NCBI GenBank assembly: GCA_963210315.1
Contig: OY723268.1
Coordinates: 310,001 to 374,000 of the forward strand
Length of the DNA stretch: 64,000 bases
Direction: 5' to 3'
DNA from: Rhynchopus euleeides
Taxonomy: Eukaryota; Euglenozoa; Diplonemea; Diplonemida; Diplonemidae
Made by a program: the position numbers and the translations under genes. Positions 19,370-29,135 of this stretch are shown here, piece by piece (position 1 is the first letter of the stretch; each line of letters opens with the position of its first letter). The notes beneath the pieces were generated by a model. It was not told where the DNA came from and did not search any database. It saw nothing but the letters and a program-made list of their open reading frames with translations.

Positions 19370-19665
19370 CCCTTAGGCGATTTCAGGGCGGACAGGGCGG
19401 ACATACCCGGACCCGGAAATCCGGGTGTCCGGATGTCCGGGTCCAATTTTGACCCCCCCCCCCCCCCCCCCCGGACATTTCCCGAATTTCCCGCCCGGAC
19501 ATGTCCGCCCGGACATCCGGACATCCAGAAATGTCCGCCCCGGACAGGGCGGACATGTCCGGGCGGACATTTTCTGGTGTCCGGATGTCCGGGCGGACAT
19601 GTCCGGACCCGGAAATTCGGGAAATCCAATTTTGACCCCCCCCCGGACATGTCCGGCCAGGACCT
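19370..19665. repeat. GGACATGTCCGG palindromic repeat cluster
   Basis: Many overlapping copies of GGGCGGACATGTCCGG-type palindromes, with two copies of CCAATTTTGACCCCCCCC. It contains a C-run of about 22 at 19447-19472 and abuts the right end of copy 3. Confidence 0.75.
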
Positions 19666-19801
19666 CAATAGTTTGATTTTTGGTCCAGAAAAGCGCCCTA
19701 TCACTTCACAGCTACAACCGCTCTGATGAATTTCCTTTTGTTTGTTGCGTTGACGCTTCTACACCAGGACCCTCATCCGGAGGGACGTGTCCGTCTCGTT
19801 C

Positions 19802-22660
19802 TCAACGAGGCGGGCGCGCTGGTAAAAGTGTAGGTGGCATCGACACTGGTGGCAACTCCACGGGGTGTGTGGCCTGCGTCCCTCGCGTGTACGCGTCTGC
19901 GCGTTGGTCGTGGGTCGCAACCCAGTGTGGAATAAGTCGTATCTGCTGGCGGCGCGCTGTTGTGTATATCTCCTGCAGCAGGAGGTTGCCTCGGTAGTTG
20001 GCGCAGTGGCCCTTCCGGAGCGCGAACACCAGGCCGAGGTTGTCTATGTGGCAGGTTACGCTTGCCTCCCTCACACGCTGCATCATGCGCACCCCCTGCC
20101 ACACTGCATACGCTTCCTTCAGGAAGATGTTCGTGTCCGCGTCGCTCCCTTCGAACGCCCCTTGGGACACTGACTCCCCTCCCGGCAGCACGAGCACCGC
20201 CGCCCACGCCGTGGATGACGCGTCTGTCCAGAGCTCAATGGTCGGTGGCGGGTTCTGCGGCGTATACCACTCGTTGTCCTCGATGAGGCGTGCCCGCGCC
20301 ACTGTCTCCGCCTGCACCGACGGAGGTACTGCGACCCTGGAGTCCCATCGGGCGTTGTTTGAGTGCGTCTGCTTCGCGATGCGCCGCACGAAGGACAACA
20401 CGGCTGGCATGTAACACATCGGTGTCCGCATCACATACGACTGCCAGACGAAAGACCCGAATACTCTGAACGCCCTGCGTGGTGTCGTGTGGCCGTTGAC
20501 GACTTCCTTGTACTCTTCCCGTCCGAGGACTTTTTGCACCCAGGCTGTGTCCATGTGGAAACGGTGTCGCGTCAGGTCGAAGTGGATCCCGAACACTGTG
20601 AAGTCCTGCAGCGGCACGCCGTGTTGTGTGTCGTCGAAGTTCAGGGCGGCCCCCACCTTCTCGCAGCGGCTGATGAAGTCGGCGTACCTCGCCTGTGCCT
20701 CTGGTAGGGAGTCTCCGACAGCGATGAAGTTGTCAATCCAGACTATTCCGTGCTCTGGCGGGAGCAGCACGCGTGCGCTGCGGTTCGCGATTGCCGGGGA
20801 ATGTGACCACCCCATGCACATGACAGTCAGGAAGGTCTTCACGAATGTCTTTCTCTCCCCGCCTAGGCGCACTTCGAAATAGCGTTGGATCTCCTTGTGT
20901 ACGGGGAACTGGTAGAACCAGCTGCGTGCATCTGCCATCACCACCCAGCTCGCCGCGGCCACTCGCTGTGTCACCTCCGTGATGTCCTGCAAACGCATGT
21001 CCGGTGGGCGTGTCATCAGTGCATTTAGCCGCCTTGCGTCGACGATGAAACGTTGGCCCCCAGACTTCTTGGACACGGTGAACGCTGGCAGCGTGAGGTA
21101 CGGGTGTGCATCCGCCTCCGTCAGGACGCCATACTCAACCAAGGTGTCCAGGTGGTGCAACATGTGGCGTGATACCTTCCTCCCCGTTTTACGTAGTTCT
21201 TGGCGGGCCTCGGGAAGCAGTGCGTCAGCGAAAGCGGCTGGCTTGGTGATGAGGTCCAAGACCCCCGTCAGTTCACCCTCGCTGTCCAACCGTCGCAGTT
21301 CCTTGAGATTGAGGCGCGAGGTGCAGATCTCCGCGATGTAGTCCTCTTCCTCCGACAGCTCCGTCTTCGCGTTGGCTGGCCGTATCACCTTCCCCCCCGT
21401 GCACACACCCAAGTCCTCCCCGTAGAGGTCCTCGACACCCGGACCGTACGACTCTGCGCTATCCACCTCGCTCCACGCTTCCTCATCACTGGGTGGTGGG
21501 TCGGACGCGGCTTCGTCGGATGTGGCATCTTCGTAGTAGCGGCGCGCTGCGAACAGCCTCGTGGTCCCCGGGAAGTGGGTTGCTGTCAGGGGTTTTGGCT
21601 GTGTGCGCGTCGTCCCCCCTTGCTGTCGTTTTTTCTTCACCACTCGATCTTCGCCGACACCTGTGCTGTCTCGCGCGCGTGTGCGTTTTCCGCCGCTGAT
21701 ACGTAACGCATCACACCGTCGACCGTCGCGTGTCTCGAGAGGAGGCGCACCTCCTCCAGTGGAACGTTCTTTCGCGCAAGCTGTGTGAGTGCCCCCCTCC
21801 GCAGAGAGTGTGCCGTGAGCCCCCTCCGTGCCCGCTTGACGGCTTTTACCACGGTCCGGTAGGTGACGTCCGCCGGGAACAGTCTCGTCTCTCCTGCTCT
21901 GCGCGCCCTGCGGAGGCGGTGTCGGAGGATACGGTGTAGGTCCTTCGGCAGGGAGATCCCTGTGATGTGACCCATGTGGAAGGGGTCCGCCTTCGACTGG
22001 GTCCAGCGCACGTATATCGGCTCGCTGCGCTTTTCCGCTGTGACGTCCTTCACATACAAGCGCAGTGCGTCCGAGGCCCTTGCCGCACCCCCCCACATGA
22101 TGCCGAGCAGCAGTTTCACGAGGGGACGTGGCTCCTTCGCTAGCGCCTCCCGGATGTTGTGGGCTGTTGCTGGTTCTGCTTGCTTCAGTGGTCGTAGTGC
22201 TCCTCCCCGTTTCAGCGCCCGCCTGTAGTCCGCCACAATTTGTTTTCCGTCGAGGGGGAACGCTGCGAAGCGTCTGAGTGCTGCTGCAAGGTTGTTGAGG
22301 TACTGGAGGGCGGACTGCACTGATAGCCCGTCCTTCCGTTGCTTCGTGACCCACAGCACCGCCCCTTCGTCGTGTGGCAGTGTTCGCCTCTCCGCTTTCA
22401 TCCACCCTTCCCGGAACTGCGAGTACCTGTCGTATGTGCGGCGGAGGGCCCCCCAGTATGTGGGTGCGAGGGCTTGGGCCAGGGTGTGTTGCAGTTCCTG
22501 GCGAATGGTGGTTGCTTCCTCCGGGGTCACGCTCGTCTCGGTCTTGCGGGGGCGTCCTCTTGTTGACGGGGGGGCAGATGGTACTGCCTTCACATACACT
22601 ACCGCGGCGGGGGGGAGGGTCGTGGCCCGCGGGCGTCCCCTGCTGGTGTCGGGGAGTCAC
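19802..22660 (-). CDS. Reverse transcriptase-RNase H frame, copy 3
   Basis: 952 codons, no stops, all RT and RNase H residues as in copy 1, including WIDN in motif C. It carries KKKRQQ at the YR-RT junction (as copies 2 and 6) but RFHMD and VARARL further on (as copies 1 and 4), a sign of exchange between lineages. Confidence 0.88.
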   Translation of the reverse strand: MTPRHQQGTPAGHDPPPRRGSVCEGSTICPPVNKRTPPQDRDERDPGGSNHHSPGTATHPGPSPRTHILGGPPPHIRQVLAVPGRVDESGEANTATRRRGGAVGHEATEGRAISAVRPPVPQQPCSSTQTLRSVPPRRKTNCGGLQAGAETGRSTTTTEASRTSNSPQHPGGASEGATSPRETAARHHVGGCGKGLGRTALVCEGRHSGKAQRADIRALDPVEGGPLPHGSHHRDLPAEGPTPYPPTPPPQGAQSRRDETVPGGRHLPDRGKSRQAGTEGAHGTLSAEGGTHTACAKERSTGGGAPPLETRDGRRCDALRISGGKRTRARDSTGVGEDRVVKKKRQQGGTTRTQPKPLTATHFPGTTRLFAARRYYEDATSDEAASDPPPSDEEAWSEVDSAESYGPGVEDLYGEDLGVCTGGKVIRPANAKTELSEEEDYIAEICTSRLNLKELRRLDSEGELTGVLDLITKPAAFADALLPEARQELRKTGRKVSRHMLHHLDTLVEYGVLTEADAHPYLTLPAFTVSKKSGGQRFIVDARRLNALMTRPPDMRLQDITEVTQRVAAASWVVMADARSWFYQFPVHKEIQRYFEVRLGGERKTFVKTFLTVMCMGWSHSPAIANRSARVLLPPEHGIVWIDNFIAVGDSLPEAQARYADFISRCEKVGAALNFDDTQHGVPLQDFTVFGIHFDLTRHRFHMDTAWVQKVLGREEYKEVVNGHTTPRRAFRVFGSFVWQSYVMRTPMCYMPAVLSFVRRIAKQTHSNNARWDSRVAVPPSVQAETVARARLIEDNEWYTPQNPPPTIELWTDASSTAWAAVLVLPGGESVSQGAFEGSDADTNIFLKEAYAVWQGVRMMQRVREASVTCHIDNLGLVFALRKGHCANYRGNLLLQEIYTTARRQQIRLIPHWVATHDQRADAYTRGTQATHPVELPPVSMPPTLLPARPPR
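21637..22599 (-). CDS. Tyrosine recombinase, copy 3
   Basis: The catalytic set is complete. Two private changes: DGKQIVADY (others DGRQIVADY), and Tyr for Asp in RASDALRLYVKDV, eight residues after the catalytic Arg. The second may weaken activity, since the Asp is kept in the other five copies. Confidence 0.88.
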   Translation of the reverse strand: MYVKAVPSAPPSTRGRPRKTETSVTPEEATTIRQELQHTLAQALAPTYWGALRRTYDRYSQFREGWMKAERRTLPHDEGAVLWVTKQRKDGLSVQSALQYLNNLAAALRRFAAFPLDGKQIVADYRRALKRGGALRPLKQAEPATAHNIREALAKEPRPLVKLLLGIMWGGAARASDALRLYVKDVTAEKRSEPIYVRWTQSKADPFHMGHITGISLPKDLHRILRHRLRRARRAGETRLFPADVTYRTVVKAVKRARRGLTAHSLRRGALTQLARKNVPLEEVRLLSRHATVDGVMRYVSAAENAHARETAQVSAKIEW

Positions 22661-23883
22661 TGTCGCTTGCCTTTCCCCCCCCGTCCTTTGTGATGGCCCT
22701 TTCCCGAGTAGGGCGCGGGGCGGTCCTGCGTGTTACGCTCCTGCAGGAACCGCTCCTGAAACGCGGCCCGCCTCTCCTGTGTGTCGTCCTGCGTGGCCCG
22801 CCCCTCCCGGAGTAGGCGCCCGTGTGTCACCGCATCGTACTTCGCTGGGTCCATAATCTTCGCCTTTGCCAGGTAGAGGCGGGCGCCCGCGCGCCCCTTC
22901 AGGAGAAAGTGCGAGTTCATAACGACGATTGTCTTGTGGAGGGCCTCGGTAAAGCGATCCGGATCATCGTCGTCGCGGATCAGTCCCATTGTCTGAAACA
23001 GAGCGTCGAAGGCCTGGATGAGCTGGTGTTGCCAGTCTGGTGAGCTCGGGGCATCGCTGAGCTCCGCCTGTCGGAAAACCCGGGATACCTCAGCTTTCAC
23101 CAACCTGCGTCCGGGGACAGTGGCGATCGACGATCCCCAGGTCGACACGATGTGGGCGGAGAAATCGGCGGGCAGCTCGGCCTCCGTCCGCTGCAGCGCC
23201 TTCTGCAGAGTGGCCATCTGCTTCGCCTGCGTCTCCACGGTCTTCTTCAGCTCCTTCTGTTCCTTCTCCAGCCGGCCTGTCAATTTCAGCAGGTACTCCA
23301 GCGAGTTCGCCACGCGGAGATCGGTGTTCGAGTCGGCGGGGTGGTGTGCGTCCCTGTGCTGGAGGCCCGTGCCACTCTGGCTGTCCGCCTCGCTGTACTC
23401 CCCGTCCTCGCCTAGCTCGCCCGTCGCTGCTGCCAGGTCCGCCGCGGTCTCCTCGTCGACTGCCTGCCGGACCCATGCGCACTCGGGGCACACCCAGCCC
23501 CTGTCCCCTGCGCCCTCGAGCCATTCGGGGACGACGTGCGCCGGGATGCGCTCTCTCAAGCACGTCCTGACCGTGGTCCCACCGCAGTCGTGGCAGCTGA
23601 ATGCGGTCCTGGCTGTGTGTGTAGTATTGCACGTTTCGAATATGCACTCGGGGCGACGCTCTGCTGGCTCGTTGTCGGGGTGGGCGGGGTCGGGAACCTT
23701 CAGGGTGTCCCAATCCAGAGTGGCCATCTTCTCTGTTACGCAGCTCGGCGTAGTTACTGTTCCTGTCCTATTCACGCAGCTCGGCGTAGTTTCTGTTCCT
23801 CTCCTATTCACGCAGCTCGGCGTAGTTTCTGTTTCTCTCCTATACACGCAGCTCGGCGTAGTTTCTGTTCCTCTCCTATACAC
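22657..23883 (-). CDS. Gag-like protein with N-terminal 12-residue repeats, copy 3
   Basis: As copy 1, with four in-frame leader units ahead of the conserved Met (one unit reads NRTGTVTTPSCV). It has a private His-to-Arg change at residue 60 of the conserved protein (CLRERIPAH), removing one of the candidate zinc ligands; H64 remains. Either H60 is not a ligand or this copy is impaired. Confidence 0.8.
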   Translation of the reverse strand: MYRRGTETTPSCVYRRETETTPSCVNRRGTETTPSCVNRTGTVTTPSCVTEKMATLDWDTLKVPDPAHPDNEPAERRPECIFETCNTTHTARTAFSCHDCGGTTVRTCLRERIPAHVVPEWLEGAGDRGWVCPECAWVRQAVDEETAADLAAATGELGEDGEYSEADSQSGTGLQHRDAHHPADSNTDLRVANSLEYLLKLTGRLEKEQKELKKTVETQAKQMATLQKALQRTEAELPADFSAHIVSTWGSSIATVPGRRLVKAEVSRVFRQAELSDAPSSPDWQHQLIQAFDALFQTMGLIRDDDDPDRFTEALHKTIVVMNSHFLLKGRAGARLYLAKAKIMDPAKYDAVTHGRLLREGRATQDDTQERRAAFQERFLQERNTQDRPAPYSGKGHHKGRGGKGKRQ

Positions 23884-23998
23884 GCAGCTCGGCGTACTCC
23901 CTCAGCCCGTTCTGTTCCTCTCCTATACACGCAGCTCGGCGTACTCCCTCAGCCCGTTCTGTTCCTCTCCTATACACGCAGCTCGGCGTACTCTGTCC
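23740..23998 (-). repeat. Leader minisatellite, copy 3
   Basis: 36-44-bp units as in copy 1. The promoter-proximal units include ACTCCCTCAGCCCGTTCTGT spacers. Confidence 0.9.
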
Positions 23999-24472
23999 GC
24001 TTCTGTCACTCTTGCTCCCCTCTTGATTCTCTCGCCTGCTTGATAGTTTGATGCGTTGACGCTTCTACACACAAAACCCTGAACTGATCACACCCTGAGC
24101 CTGATGAAGGGTGGGGTTAGTGTATAGAGCACGTTTGGTTGCAGCTGTGGTGGGGCGCTTTCCGCTCACACGAGTGTGCTTAAAAATAGTTTGAAAATTA
24201 TTGAAATCTGGGTGCCCAAAAAAAAAATTTCCTAAGACCGGCGATTTGTAGGGGGACCCTTTCGAATTTTTTTTTTAAGCACACTCGTGTGAGCGGAAAG
24301 CGCCCCACCACAGCTGCAACCAAACGTGCTCTATACACTAACCCCACCCTTCATCAGGCTCAGGGTGTGATCAGTTCAGGGTTTTGTGTGTAGAAGCGTC
24401 AACGCATTTCTGTACTTCATTGTAAGCAGGCGAGAGAATCAAGAGGGGGGCAAGAGTGACAGAAGCGGACAG

Positions 24473-25092
24473 AGTACGCCGAGCTGCGTGGTCGTTCTGA
24501 AGAGAGAGGGACAGTAACTACGGGCTGAGGGAGTACGCCGAGCTGCGTGTATTTTGAGGTCAGAGAGGGACAGTAACTACGCCGAGCTGCGTGTATCGTA
24601 CAGAGAGGGACAGTAATTACGCCGAGCTGCGTGTATCTTGAGGTCAGAGAGGGACAGTAACTACGCCGAGCTGCGTGTATTTTACAGAGAGGGACAGTAA
24701 CTACGCCGAGCTGCGTGTATCTTACAGAGAGGGATAGTAATTACGCCGAGCTGCGTGTATCTTGAGGTCAGAGAGGGACAGTAACTACGCCGAGCTGCGT
24801 GTATCTTACAGAGAGGGACAGTAACTACGCCGTGCTGCGTGTATCTTGAGGTCAGAGAGGGACAGTAACTACGCCGAGCTGCGTGTATTTTACAGAGAGG
24901 GACAGTAACTACGCCGAGCTGCGTGTATCTTACAGAGAGGGATAGTAATTACGCCGAGCTGCGTGTATCTTGAGGTCAGAGAGGGACAGTAACTACGCCG
25001 AGCTGCGTGTATCTTACAGAGAGGGACAGTAACTACGCCGTGCTGCGTGTATCTTACAGAGAGGAACAGTAACTACGCCGAGCTGCGTAACA
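24473..25092 (+). repeat. Expanded leader minisatellite, copy 4
   Basis: About 14-15 units. A block of roughly 240 bp of consecutive units appears twice (near 24600-24840 and 24840-25040), which suggests expansion by duplication of a multi-unit block. Confidence 0.88.
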
Positions 25093-25098
25093 GAGAAG

Positions 25099-26169
25099 AT
25101 GGCCACTCTGAATTGGGACACCCTGAAGGTTCCCGACCCCGCCCACCCCGACAACGAGCCAGCAGAGCGTCGCCCCGAGTGCATATTCGAAACCTGCAAT
25201 ACAACGCACACAGCCAGGACCGCATTCAGCTGCCACGACTGCGGTGGGACCACGGTCAGGACGTGCATGAGAGAGCACATCCCGGCGCACATCGTCCCCG
25301 AATGGCTCGAGGGCGCAGGGGACAGGGGCTGGGTGTGCCCCGAGTGCGCATGGGTCCGGCAGGCGGTCGACGAGGAGACCGCGGCGGACCTGGCAGCAGG
25401 GGCGGGCGAGCTAGGCGAGGACGGGGAGTACAGCGAGGCGGACAGCCAGAGTGGCACGGGCCTCCAGCACAGGGACGCACACCACCCCGCCGACTCGAAC
25501 ACCGATCTCCGCGTGGCGAACTCGCTGGAGTACCTGCTGAAGTTGACAGGCCGGCTGGAGAAGGAGCAGAAGGAGCTGAAGAAGACCGTGGAGACGCAGG
25601 CGAAGCAGATGGCCACTCTGCAGAAGGCGCTGCAGCGGACGGAGGCCGAGCTGCCCGCTGACTTCTCCGCCCACATCGTGTCGACCTGGGGATCGTCGAT
25701 CGCCACTGCCCCCGGACGCAGGTTGGTGAAAGCTGAGGTATCCCGGGTTTTCCGACAGGCGGAGCTCAGCGATGCCCCGAGTTCACCGGACTGGCAACAC
25801 CAGCTCATCCAGGCCTTCGACTCTCTGTTTCAGACAATGGGGCTGATCCGCGACGACGACGATCCGGACCGTTTTACCGAGGCCCTTCACAAGACAATCG
25901 TCGCTATGAACTCACACTTTCTCCTGAAGGGGCGAGCGGGCGCCCGCCTCTACCTGGCAAAGGCGAAGATTATGGACCCAGCGAAGTACGATGCGGTGGC
26001 ACACGGGCGCCTACTCCGGGAGGGGCGGGCCACGCAGGACGACACGCAGGAGAGGCGGGCCGCGTTTCAAGAGCGGTTCCTGCAGGAGCGTAACACGCAG
26101 GACCGCCCCGCGCCCTACTCGGGAAAGGGCCACCACAAAGGACGGGGGGGGAAAGGCAAGCGACAGTGA
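25099..26169 (+). CDS. Gag-like protein, copy 4
   Basis: 356 aa with a complete zinc cluster and coiled coil. Private change D5N (MATLNWDTL). It reads RFTEALHK and VAMNSHF. The TGA-CTT stop and G8 run are kept. Confidence 0.85.
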   Translation: MATLNWDTLKVPDPAHPDNEPAERRPECIFETCNTTHTARTAFSCHDCGGTTVRTCMREHIPAHIVPEWLEGAGDRGWVCPECAWVRQAVDEETAADLAAGAGELGEDGEYSEADSQSGTGLQHRDAHHPADSNTDLRVANSLEYLLKLTGRLEKEQKELKKTVETQAKQMATLQKALQRTEAELPADFSAHIVSTWGSSIATAPGRRLVKAEVSRVFRQAELSDAPSSPDWQHQLIQAFDSLFQTMGLIRDDDDPDRFTEALHKTIVAMNSHFLLKGRAGARLYLAKAKIMDPAKYDAVAHGRLLREGRATQDDTQERRAAFQERFLQERNTQDRPAPYSGKGHHKGRGGKGKRQ

Positions 26170-29024
26170 CTTCCCGACACCAGCAGGGGACGCCCGCGGG
26201 CCACGACCCTCCCCCCCGCCGCGGTGGTGTATGTGAAGGCAGTACCATCTGCCCCCCCGTCAACAAGAGGACGCCCCCGCAAGACCGAGACGAGCGTGAC
26301 CCCGGAGGAAGCAACCACCATTCGCCAGGAACTACAGCACACCCTGTCCCAAGCCCTCGCACCCACATACTGGGGGGCCCTCCGCCGCACATACGACAGA
26401 TACTCGCAGTTCCGGGAAGGGTGGATGAAAGCGGAGAGGCGGACACTGCCACACGACGAAGGGGCGGTGCTGTGGGTCACGAAGCAACGGAAGGACGGGC
26501 TATCAGTGCAGTCCGCCCTCCAGTACCTCAACAACCTTGCAGCAGCACTCAGACGCTTCGCAGCGTTCCCCCTCGACGGAAGACAAATTGTGGCGGACTA
26601 CAGGCGGGCGCTGAAACGGGGAGGAGCACTACGACCACAGAAGCAAGCAGAACCAGCAACAGCCCACAACATCCGGGAGGCGCTAGCGAAGGAGCCACGT
26701 CCCATCGTGAAACTGCTGCTCGGCATCATGTGGGGGGGTGCGGCAAGGGCTTCGGACGCACTGCGTTTGGATGTGAAGGACGTCACAGCGGAAAAGCGCA
26801 GCGAGCCGATATACGTGCGCTGGACCCAGTCGAAGGCGGACCCTTTCCACATGGGTCACATCACAGGAATCTCCCTGCCGAAGGACCTACACCGTATCCT
26901 CCGACACCGCCTCCGCAGGGCGCGCAGTGCAGGAGAGACGAGACTGTTCCCGGCGGACGTCACCTACCGGACCGTGGTAAAAGCCGTCAAGCGGGCACGG
27001 AGGGGGCTCACGGCACACTCTCTGCGGAGGGGGGCACTCACACAGCTTGCGCGGAAGAACGTTCCACTGGAGGAGGTGCGCCTCCTCTCGAGACACGCGA
27101 CGGTCGACGGTGTGATGCGTTACGTATCAGCGGCGGAAAACGCACACGCGCGCGAGACAGCACAGGTGTCGGCGAAGATCGAGTGGTGAAGAAACAACGA
27201 CAGCAAGGGGGGACGACGCGCACACAGCCAAAACCCCTGACAGCAACCCACTTCCCGGGGACCACGAGGCTGTTCGCAGCGCGCCGCTACTACGAAGATG
27301 CCACATCCGACGAAGCCACGTCCGACCCACCACCCAGTGATGAGGAAGCGTGGAGCGAGGTGGATAGCGCAGAGTCGTACGGTCCGGGTGTCGAGGACCT
27401 CTACGGGGAGGACTTGGGTGTGTGCACGGGGGGGAAGGTGATACGGCCAGCCAACGCGAAGACGGAGCTGCCGGAGGAAGAGGACTACATCGCGGAGATC
27501 TGCACCTCACGCCTCAATCTCAAGGAACTGCGACGGTTGGACAGCGAGGGTGAACTGACGGGGGTCTTGGACCTCATCGCCAAGCCAGCCGCTTTCGCTG
27601 ACGCACTGCTTCCCGAGGCCCGCCAAGAACTGCGAAAAACGGGGAGGAAGGTATCACGCCACATGTTGCACCACCTGGACACCTTGGTTGAGTATGGCGT
27701 CCTGACGGAGGCGGATGCACACCCGTACCTCACGCTGCCAGCGTTCACCGTGTCCAAGAAGTCTGGGGGCCAACGTTTCATCGTCGACGCAAGGCGGCTA
27801 AACGCACTGATGACACGCCCACCGGACATGCGTTTGCAGGACATCACGGAGGTGACACAGCGAGTGGCCGCGGCGAGCTGGGTGGTGATGGCAGATGCAC
27901 GCAGCTGGTTCTACCAGTTCCCCGTACACAAGGAGATCCAACGCTACTTCGAAGTGCGCCTAGGCGGGGAGAGAAAGACATTCGTGAAGACCTTCCTGAC
28001 TGTCATGTGCATGGGGTGGTCACATTCCCCAGCAATCGCGAACCGCAGCGCACGCGTGCTGCTCCCGCCAGAACACGGAATAGTCTGGATTGACAACTTC
28101 ATCGCTGTCGGAGACTCCCTACCAGAGGCACAGGCGAGGTACGCCGACTTCATCAGCCGCTGCGAGAAGGTGGGGGCCGCCCTGAACTTCGACGACACAC
28201 AACACGGCGTGCCGCTGCAGGACTTCACAGTGTTCGGGATCCACTTCGACCTGACGCGACACCGTTTCCACATGGACACAGCCTGGGTGCAAAAAGTCCT
28301 CGGACGGGAAGAGTACAAGGAAGTCGTCAACGGCCACACGACACCACGCAGGGCGTTCAGAGTATTCGGGTCTTTCGTCTGGCAGTCGTATGTGATGCGG
28401 ACGCCGATGTGTTACATGCCAGCCGTGTTGTCCTTCGTGCGGCGCATCGCGAAGCAGACTCACTCGAACAACGCCCGATGGGACTCCAGGGTCGCAGTAC
28501 CTCCGTCAGTGCAGGCGGAGACAGTGGCGCGGGCACGCCTCATCGAGGACAACGAGTGGTATACGCCGCAGAACCCGCCACCGACCATTGAGCTCTGGAC
28601 AGACGCGTCATCCACGGCGTGGGCGGCGGTGCTCGTGTTACCGGGAGGGGAGTCAGTGTCCCAAGGTGCGTTCGAAGGGAGCGACGCGGACACGAACATC
28701 TTCCTGAAGGAAGCGTATGCAGTGTGGCAGGGGGTGCGCATGATGCAGCGTGTGAGGGAGGCAAGCGTGACCTGCCACATAGACAACCTCGGCCTGGTGT
28801 TCGCGCTCCGGAAGGGCCACTGCGCCAACTACCGAGGCAACCTTCTGCTGCAGGAGATATACACAACAGCGCGCCGCCAGCAGATACGACTGATTCCACA
28901 CTGGGTTGCGACCCACGACCAACGCGCAGACGCGTACACGCGAGGGACGCAGGCCACACACCCCGTGGAGTTGCCACCAGTGTCGATGCCACCCACACTT
29001 TTACCAGCGCGCCCGCCTCGTTGA
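26166..29024 (+). CDS. Reverse transcriptase-RNase H frame, copy 4
   Basis: 952 open codons with all catalytic residues present and WIDN in motif C. Mosaic markers: KKQRQQ and DLIAKP (with copy 5), TELPEEED (subfamily B), but RFHMD and VARARL (with subfamily A copies 1 and 3). Confidence 0.88.
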   Translation: MTSRHQQGTPAGHDPPPRRGGVCEGSTICPPVNKRTPPQDRDERDPGGSNHHSPGTTAHPVPSPRTHILGGPPPHIRQILAVPGRVDESGEADTATRRRGGAVGHEATEGRAISAVRPPVPQQPCSSTQTLRSVPPRRKTNCGGLQAGAETGRSTTTTEASRTSNSPQHPGGASEGATSHRETAARHHVGGCGKGFGRTAFGCEGRHSGKAQRADIRALDPVEGGPFPHGSHHRNLPAEGPTPYPPTPPPQGAQCRRDETVPGGRHLPDRGKSRQAGTEGAHGTLSAEGGTHTACAEERSTGGGAPPLETRDGRRCDALRISGGKRTRARDSTGVGEDRVVKKQRQQGGTTRTQPKPLTATHFPGTTRLFAARRYYEDATSDEATSDPPPSDEEAWSEVDSAESYGPGVEDLYGEDLGVCTGGKVIRPANAKTELPEEEDYIAEICTSRLNLKELRRLDSEGELTGVLDLIAKPAAFADALLPEARQELRKTGRKVSRHMLHHLDTLVEYGVLTEADAHPYLTLPAFTVSKKSGGQRFIVDARRLNALMTRPPDMRLQDITEVTQRVAAASWVVMADARSWFYQFPVHKEIQRYFEVRLGGERKTFVKTFLTVMCMGWSHSPAIANRSARVLLPPEHGIVWIDNFIAVGDSLPEAQARYADFISRCEKVGAALNFDDTQHGVPLQDFTVFGIHFDLTRHRFHMDTAWVQKVLGREEYKEVVNGHTTPRRAFRVFGSFVWQSYVMRTPMCYMPAVLSFVRRIAKQTHSNNARWDSRVAVPPSVQAETVARARLIEDNEWYTPQNPPPTIELWTDASSTAWAAVLVLPGGESVSQGAFEGSDADTNIFLKEAYAVWQGVRMMQRVREASVTCHIDNLGLVFALRKGHCANYRGNLLLQEIYTTARRQQIRLIPHWVATHDQRADAYTRGTQATHPVELPPVSMPPTLLPARPPR
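26224..27189 (+). CDS. Tyrosine recombinase, copy 4
   Basis: 321 aa with R175, K204, H265, R268, H291 and Y300 intact. The protein is the same as copy 5 at every position compared, and the frame is open from the Gag TGA. Confidence 0.9.
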   Translation: MVYVKAVPSAPPSTRGRPRKTETSVTPEEATTIRQELQHTLSQALAPTYWGALRRTYDRYSQFREGWMKAERRTLPHDEGAVLWVTKQRKDGLSVQSALQYLNNLAAALRRFAAFPLDGRQIVADYRRALKRGGALRPQKQAEPATAHNIREALAKEPRPIVKLLLGIMWGGAARASDALRLDVKDVTAEKRSEPIYVRWTQSKADPFHMGHITGISLPKDLHRILRHRLRRARSAGETRLFPADVTYRTVVKAVKRARRGLTAHSLRRGALTQLARKNVPLEEVRLLSRHATVDGVMRYVSAAENAHARETAQVSAKIEW

Positions 29025-29135
29025 GAACGAGACGGACACGTCCCTCCGGATGAGGGTCCTGGTGTAGAAGCGTCAACGCAACAAACAAAGGAAATTCATC
29101 AGAGCGGTTGTAGCTGTGAAGTGATAGGGCGCTTT

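Larger units (their letters stand above)
19690..24183 (-). mobile_element. Full-length YR retroelement, family 1, copy 3 (subfamily A)
   Basis: Same layout and subfamily as copy 1, with all frames open. Its left-arm end (24179-24183) faces the left-arm end of copy 4 across about 90 bp, so the two lie head to head. Confidence 0.9.
24275..29135 (+). mobile_element. Full-length YR retroelement, family 1, copy 4 (subfamily B, long leader)
   Basis: It is inserted after a T-run that belongs to the TTCGAATTTTTTTT repeat motif. After the core the usual CAAACTATCA is replaced by TTTCTGTACTTCATTG. The leader is about twice as long as in other copies. The right end abuts a solo element at 29136. Confidence 0.92.
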
